This document shows positions 60,896 to 64,000 of a stretch of DNA of 64,000 nt, piece by piece. The notes beneath the pieces were generated by a model. The model did not search any database, was not told the DNA's origin, and saw only the letters and a program-made list of their open reading frames with translations. This DNA comes from Acidimicrobiaceae bacterium (GTDB taxonomy: Bacteria; Actinomycetota; Acidimicrobiia; Acidimicrobiales; RAAP-2), in the NCBI GenBank assembly GCA_003151235.1, contig PLWZ01000053.1:1-64000 (forward strand). Reading direction: 5' to 3'. A program made the position numbers and the translations under genes. Every line of letters begins with the position of its first letter. Positions within the stretch are counted from its first letter, which is position 1.

Positions 60896-61299
60896 TTCGC
60901 CTGGCTGATCTCCAACAGGTGACCGTCGGGATCCCGGAAGAACGCCCGGATCTCCCAGTCGTATTCGACTGGCGGGGTCAGGAACTGGGCACCGCGAGTG
61001 ACCAGGGTGTCATAGGCCGCCCGGCAATCCGGGACGCGAAGCGTGAGCTCGTGGTTCACGACGTCGGGTTCGGCCGGCGGCGCGAAGGTGACGGTCGGCT
61101 TGTCGGGTGTGGGATCCCCACCGGTCACGAGCAACAACCACACGCCCTGGAACCGCAGGACCGCGGAGGTGCCGCCGTAGGTGCGGGAGAGTTCCGCGCC
61201 GAGGACGTCGCGGTAGAAGTGCACGGATCGTTCGAGGTCCCTGATCGCCAGCAACTGGGTGACCTCGACGCGATCGGTAGGGAACGGCACTGTGGTCAC
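60892..61299 (-). CDS. VOC/glyoxalase superfamily protein
   Basis: A 135-residue VOC protein from GTG 61299. It has VEVTQLLAIRDLERSVHFYRDVLGAEL, TSAVLRFQGVWLLLV, VNHELTLRVPDCRAAYDTLVTRG and FFRDPDGHLLEISQ, the standard fold. The second ligand position is H in VNHEL and E in LLEIS, so a metal site is likely. It is the first gene of the three-gene minus-strand operon with a cupin and a Rieske oxygenase and may be an isomerase or extradiol-like enzyme acting on the oxygenase product. Confidence 0.87.
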   Translation of the reverse strand: MTTVPFPTDRVEVTQLLAIRDLERSVHFYRDVLGAELSRTYGGTSAVLRFQGVWLLLVTGGDPTPDKPTVTFAPPAEPDVVNHELTLRVPDCRAAYDTLVTRGAQFLTPPVEYDWEIRAFFRDPDGHLLEISQAK

Positions 61300-61373
61300 G
61301 GTTCCCGCCGGCTCGGCATCAGGTCTTCAACGTACCCGGGGCGGCACCCGCGGTCCCTCGGTAAGGTGCGGCA

Positions 61374-62183
61374 ATGCAGGTAGGGGCAATCTCGATCGAA
61401 CCGGTCCTCGACGGCGTGGCGCGGATGAAGCCGAGTGCGGCCTTTCGCGGCATGGGCGCGGTCGCCGGCACCAAGGGCACGAACGATGAGGACTGGGCGC
61501 CGCACCGGGACCTCATCGCCGACGATGGCATGCTCGAGATCGCCCTCGGGGGATTCCTCGTGCGCACCGGCGACCGGGTGGTCCTCGTCGACACCGGCCT
61601 GGGGGACATGGAGCGTGGGGTCATGAAGGGCGGGCAGTTCCTGATCGAGCTGGCCAAGCTCGGTGTGCAACCCGCCGACGTCACCGACGTCGTGCTCACC
61701 CATCTGCACTTCGATCACGTCGGTTGGTCGACCACGCACGGAGAGATCGTGTTCCCGAACGCCACCTACCGGTGCGACGCTCGCGATTGGGCGCACTTCG
61801 TCGGTCCCGACCCCGGGGCAACCAAGAAGCTTCGGCCGCTCGAGGGCCAGCTCGAGCCATGGAGCGGCACGGGGACGCTCTTCGGCGGGCTCGACACGAT
61901 GTCGGCGCCCGGCCACACGCCCGGGAGCACCATCATCGTGGTGTCGTCGGGGACCGACCGGGCCATGATGCTCGGCGACGTGGTCCACTGCCCCGTCGAG
62001 CTGCTCGACGATGAGTGGGGCGGCATGGGCGACGTCGACCCGGCGCTGGCCAAGCGCACCCGGGTGGCCCTGGCCAAGGAGCTCGAGGGAAGTGACACCC
62101 CGGTCGCCGCGGCGCACTTCCCCGGCATGCGGTTCGGCCGTCTCCTGACCGGGAGCGGCAAGCGCTCGTGGGTGGTCGGCTGA
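61374..62183 (+). CDS. MBL-fold metallo-hydrolase
   Basis: A 269-residue metallo-beta-lactamase-fold protein. The metal motif is THLHFDH (H110, H112, D114, H115), with the VLVDTGLGD segment before and SAPGHTPGSTIIV and MLGDVVH after. Such enzymes hydrolyse esters, lactones or thioesters. No signal peptide; likely cytoplasmic. The gene is divergent from the VOC-cupin-Rieske operon and could process a related lactone. It converges with the SCO6745-like gene. Confidence 0.93.
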   Translation: MQVGAISIEPVLDGVARMKPSAAFRGMGAVAGTKGTNDEDWAPHRDLIADDGMLEIALGGFLVRTGDRVVLVDTGLGDMERGVMKGGQFLIELAKLGVQPADVTDVVLTHLHFDHVGWSTTHGEIVFPNATYRCDARDWAHFVGPDPGATKKLRPLEGQLEPWSGTGTLFGGLDTMSAPGHTPGSTIIVVSSGTDRAMMLGDVVHCPVELLDDEWGGMGDVDPALAKRTRVALAKELEGSDTPVAAAHFPGMRFGRLLTGSGKRSWVVG

Positions 62184-62208
62184 GCCGGGTTCGACCCCCT
62201 CTGCCGGC

Positions 62209-63072
62209 CTAGCGGAGGCCGAAGACCCCGCTTTCAACGACGGCGCGGGACCACGGCCGCACCAGCGCCCTCAGGCGTTCGGCGTCCTCCTCGGTAATGG
62301 CAGCCCACACCGATGCCGCCACCCGGTCGGTGGTCGACTCGATTTCGGCTCGCAACGTGTTGCCCTCGTCCGTGAGGCTGTCACCGTCGAGCAGCCCTCG
62401 CGCGGTCAGGCGCGCCTTGGCCGCGTCCCACTCGTCGTCGGGCCACGACCGCGACTGCTGGAGGACAGAAAGTCCGATCCCGGCGTCGTTCGCCCCCCCA
62501 TGCGTGATCAGCGCCTCACACGGGTCGAGGTCCGCGGCAACCAGGGCGGCAATGTGGCCGTCGCCGCGAAACTCTCTGAGAAGCGAGATGGCGTGCCACA
62601 ACGCCAGGTGGGGTGCGTCGGGCCAGGGGAGCGCCGCGTGGGCGGCAAAGAGTGTACGGCCGGCGATCGACGCGGCTCGCGCGCAACGCTCAGCGAGCAC
62701 GGCCGCCTGGACGACCTCGTCGCTGTCGAGCGCTTCGCCAAGGATCTCGCGCAGGGCGAGGTCGGCTGCGGCGAGGCGTGCCTCCAAAATTGCCGCCGGC
62801 GAGGCCTTCTCCCACGCACGAGGAATGGCGTGGCGGACCAAGCCGGGATGGAAGTTGTAGAAGGTGGCGATCACCACCTCTGCGCTGACCGGGCCGAGCG
62901 GGGCCGCGCGCGAGGCGAAGTACCCGTCGCGTCCCTCGATGCCGAGCTTGGCGTACTCGGCCGCCGCGTGCGGCGTGAAGTAGATGATGCCGTGGTAGGG
63001 CTCGAGGGTCCGCCGCATCTTGCGGGCCAACTCGGGTGACCCTGTCCCTGGGCGCTCGGAGGTCTGCGTCAT
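62209..63072 (-). CDS. SCO6745-family helical protein
   Basis: A 287-residue protein. It begins with MRRTLEPYHGIIYFTPHAAAEYAKLGIEGRDGYFASRAAPLGPVSAEVVIATFYNFHP, the start characteristic of the actinobacterial SCO6745 group, and later has WDAAKARLTARGLLDGDSLTDEG, a winged-helix-like part (MarR-like). In this group the protein seems to combine a helical N-terminal domain with a C-terminal wing. Function is not established; a regulatory role is possible. It is divergent from the cupin gene with 50 bp between. Confidence 0.85.
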   Translation of the reverse strand: MTQTSERPGTGSPELARKMRRTLEPYHGIIYFTPHAAAEYAKLGIEGRDGYFASRAAPLGPVSAEVVIATFYNFHPGLVRHAIPRAWEKASPAAILEARLAAADLALREILGEALDSDEVVQAAVLAERCARAASIAGRTLFAAHAALPWPDAPHLALWHAISLLREFRGDGHIAALVAADLDPCEALITHGGANDAGIGLSVLQQSRSWPDDEWDAAKARLTARGLLDGDSLTDEGNTLRAEIESTTDRVAASVWAAITEEDAERLRALVRPWSRAVVESGVFGLR

Positions 63073-63122
63073 GGTCGAATGTACCTAGCTCTCTCTCGAT
63101 TCCAGACTGACGGAGGAACGTC

Positions 63123-63548
63123 ATGAGCCGGATGGTGCGAATCTACGCCGATCGAGACGGCGAGTCCCATGTCGAGGAACTGCAGCTCTCGGTCGTGAAT
63201 TCGGCCGCCCGCGGGGCGGCCGGGGGTTCGATCCCGACCACCAGCCGCCCGGTGCTTCGTGCCTACCCGGACCCCGGGTCCGACGCGGACTGGGCCGTCG
63301 TCGACTGGCACCGCGCCCCGGGCAAGACGTTCGTCATCGCGATCTCGGGTTCCATCGAGGTCGAGGTGTCCGACGGGAGCCGCATGGCCATCGGGACCGG
63401 TGATCTGGTGTACCTGGAGGACACCCGCGGCAAGGGCCACGTGACCCGCCTCCGGGGCAGCGTCACAAACCTGTTCCTGCCCGTCGGTCCGGACTTCGAC
63501 GTGGTGGCGTGGCTCGACAGCGGAGGGGTGGCCGCCCCGTCGGGCTAG
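63123..63548 (+). CDS. Cupin-like protein
   Basis: A 141-residue protein from ATG 63123 with GGAGG seven bases upstream. The region PGSDADWAVVDWHRAPGKTFVIAISGSIEVEVSDGSRMAIGTGDLVYLEDTRGKGHVTRLRG shows a cupin beta-barrel pattern (H in WHRAP and H in GKGHV). The usual HxH motif is incomplete. Function unknown. It is divergent from the SCO6745-like gene. Confidence 0.78.
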   Translation: MSRMVRIYADRDGESHVEELQLSVVNSAARGAAGGSIPTTSRPVLRAYPDPGSDADWAVVDWHRAPGKTFVIAISGSIEVEVSDGSRMAIGTGDLVYLEDTRGKGHVTRLRGSVTNLFLPVGPDFDVVAWLDSGGVAAPSG

Positions 63549-63730
63549 CCGCTGTCGACCGAGAGCTGTTGGACCACCGCCGCCGGAGCGGGCCCGGTCC
63601 CGGTGGCCATGGTTGCCATCGGCGCGCCGGCGGTGGCGGTGGCGTTCGTGCAGTTCCGGGTCTGGTTCCAGGTGTTGAGTGCCGCGGTCGCATCGGATCG
63701 GCCGGCCACTCCTAGGCACCTGGGTGGCAG

Positions 63731-64000
63731 TCAGGCGGCCGCCAGCACATCGACCCGCTCGTTCGGTAGCCCGCGCACGCTCGGGAGCGCCAGCACGATC
63801 CCGACGGTCAGGACGAGCCAACCCGCTCCCAGCCAGAGCGTTCCCGACACGCCGAGCAGGGACACGATCCCTCCTTCGAGTACGAACCCGATGGGCAGCA
63901 GGACCATCGACCCGAACCAGTCGTAGGCGCTCGCCCGCGAGAGGACCTCGGGCGGGAGCTGTCGTTGCATTGTTGTGTCCCAGACGGGCCCGAAGATGCC
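63731..64000 (-). CDS. MFS transporter, 3' end (5' part beyond window)
   Basis: The minus-strand frame is open through the window edge and reads GIFGPVWDTTMQRQLPPEVLSRASAYDWFGSMVLLPIG, two helices with ALPSVRGLPNERVD at the C-terminus, which is the last quarter of a major facilitator transporter. About 90 residues are visible. The rest lies beyond position 64000. It is on the opposite strand from the cupin-like gene, with about 180 bases between that hold no obvious gene. Confidence 0.85.
   Translation of the reverse strand, partial: GIFGPVWDTTMQRQLPPEVLSRASAYDWFGSMVLLPIGFVLEGGIVSLLGVSGTLWLGAGWLVLTVGIVLALPSVRGLPNERVDVLAAA

Overview
This is a continuous, gene-dense, high-GC chromosomal stretch (about two-thirds G+C by eye). 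It has many GTG and TTG starts and many 4-nt GTGA/ATGA gene overlaps. Gene content points to an actinobacterium, possibly Acidimicrobiia or a mycobacteria-like lineage: three luciferase-like F420 oxidoreductases, a PPOX/F420-type flavin protein, a mycothiol-type maleylpyruvate isomerase, a MhuD-like haem monooxygenase, several FadD/CaiB/SDR enzymes and an actinobacterial fused indolepyruvate-ferredoxin oxidoreductase. I see no rRNA, tRNA, CRISPR array, prophage or insertion sequence. The assignment to a group is inference from gene families only.

Layout. 0-3.3 kb: a 5'-cut AhpD-type protein, a truncated-globin-like protein and a two-gene NatAB-type ABC exporter. 3.4-12.5 kb: an acyl-CoA block with an SDR, a thiolase-like protein lacking the nucleophilic cysteine, its DUF35 partner and a CaiB-CaiB fusion. 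It continues with a ketopantoate-reductase-like enzyme, an acyl-CoA synthetase and an aminoglycoside-phosphotransferase-like kinase. 12.5-15.3 kb: an SDR and a cytochrome P450 divergent from a TetR regulator, with a 17-bp palindrome between them. 15.3-26.3 kb: mixed metabolic genes (F420 oxidoreductase, epimerase, DsbA-fold protein, SnoaL-like, second acyl-CoA synthetase, sirtuin, UbiB-like kinase, aldo/keto reductase). 26.4-30.2 kb: a four-gene minus-strand operon of ABC ATPase, permease, DesK-type kinase and NarL-type regulator. 30.4-38.5 kb: class III aminotransferase, a multi-pass membrane protein with a Met/His/Ser-rich linker and exported domain, then small enzymes (YjbR, PPOX, crotonase, VOC, cupin, PAC2). 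38.5-41.4 kb: secreted proteins (tandem CAP-like domains, trypsin-like protease) around a haem monooxygenase-like gene. 41.4-49.4 kb: two F420 oxidoreductases, small proteins, VOC, the 1155-residue oxidoreductase and a leucine-dehydrogenase-like enzyme. 49.5-55.4 kb: sulfatase divergent from a haloalkane dehalogenase, DsbA-like, mycothiol isomerase and EamA row. 55.4-64 kb: small zinc proteins, DEAD-box helicase, a membrane protein, a VOC-cupin-Rieske operon, MBL hydrolase, SCO6745-like protein, cupin and a 3'-end MFS transporter cut by the window.

How the genes fit together. The leucine-dehydrogenase-like enzyme and the fused ferredoxin oxidoreductase would convert branched or aromatic amino acids to 2-oxoacids and then acyl-CoAs. 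The SDR/thiolase-like/DUF35/CoA-transferase set looks like a complete late CoA-thioester degradation module. The P450, Rieske oxygenase, dehalogenase and sulfatase suggest a heterotroph using varied, possibly xenobiotic or steroid/terpenoid-like, substrates.

Four small broken genes (GNAT, SRPBCC, SDR 3' fragment, desaturase 3' fragment) lie between intact genes and show continuing gene decay. The most distinctive observations are the cysteine-less thiolase/DUF35/fused CoA-transferase locus and the membrane protein with a metal-binding-like linker preceded by an 18-bp palindrome.
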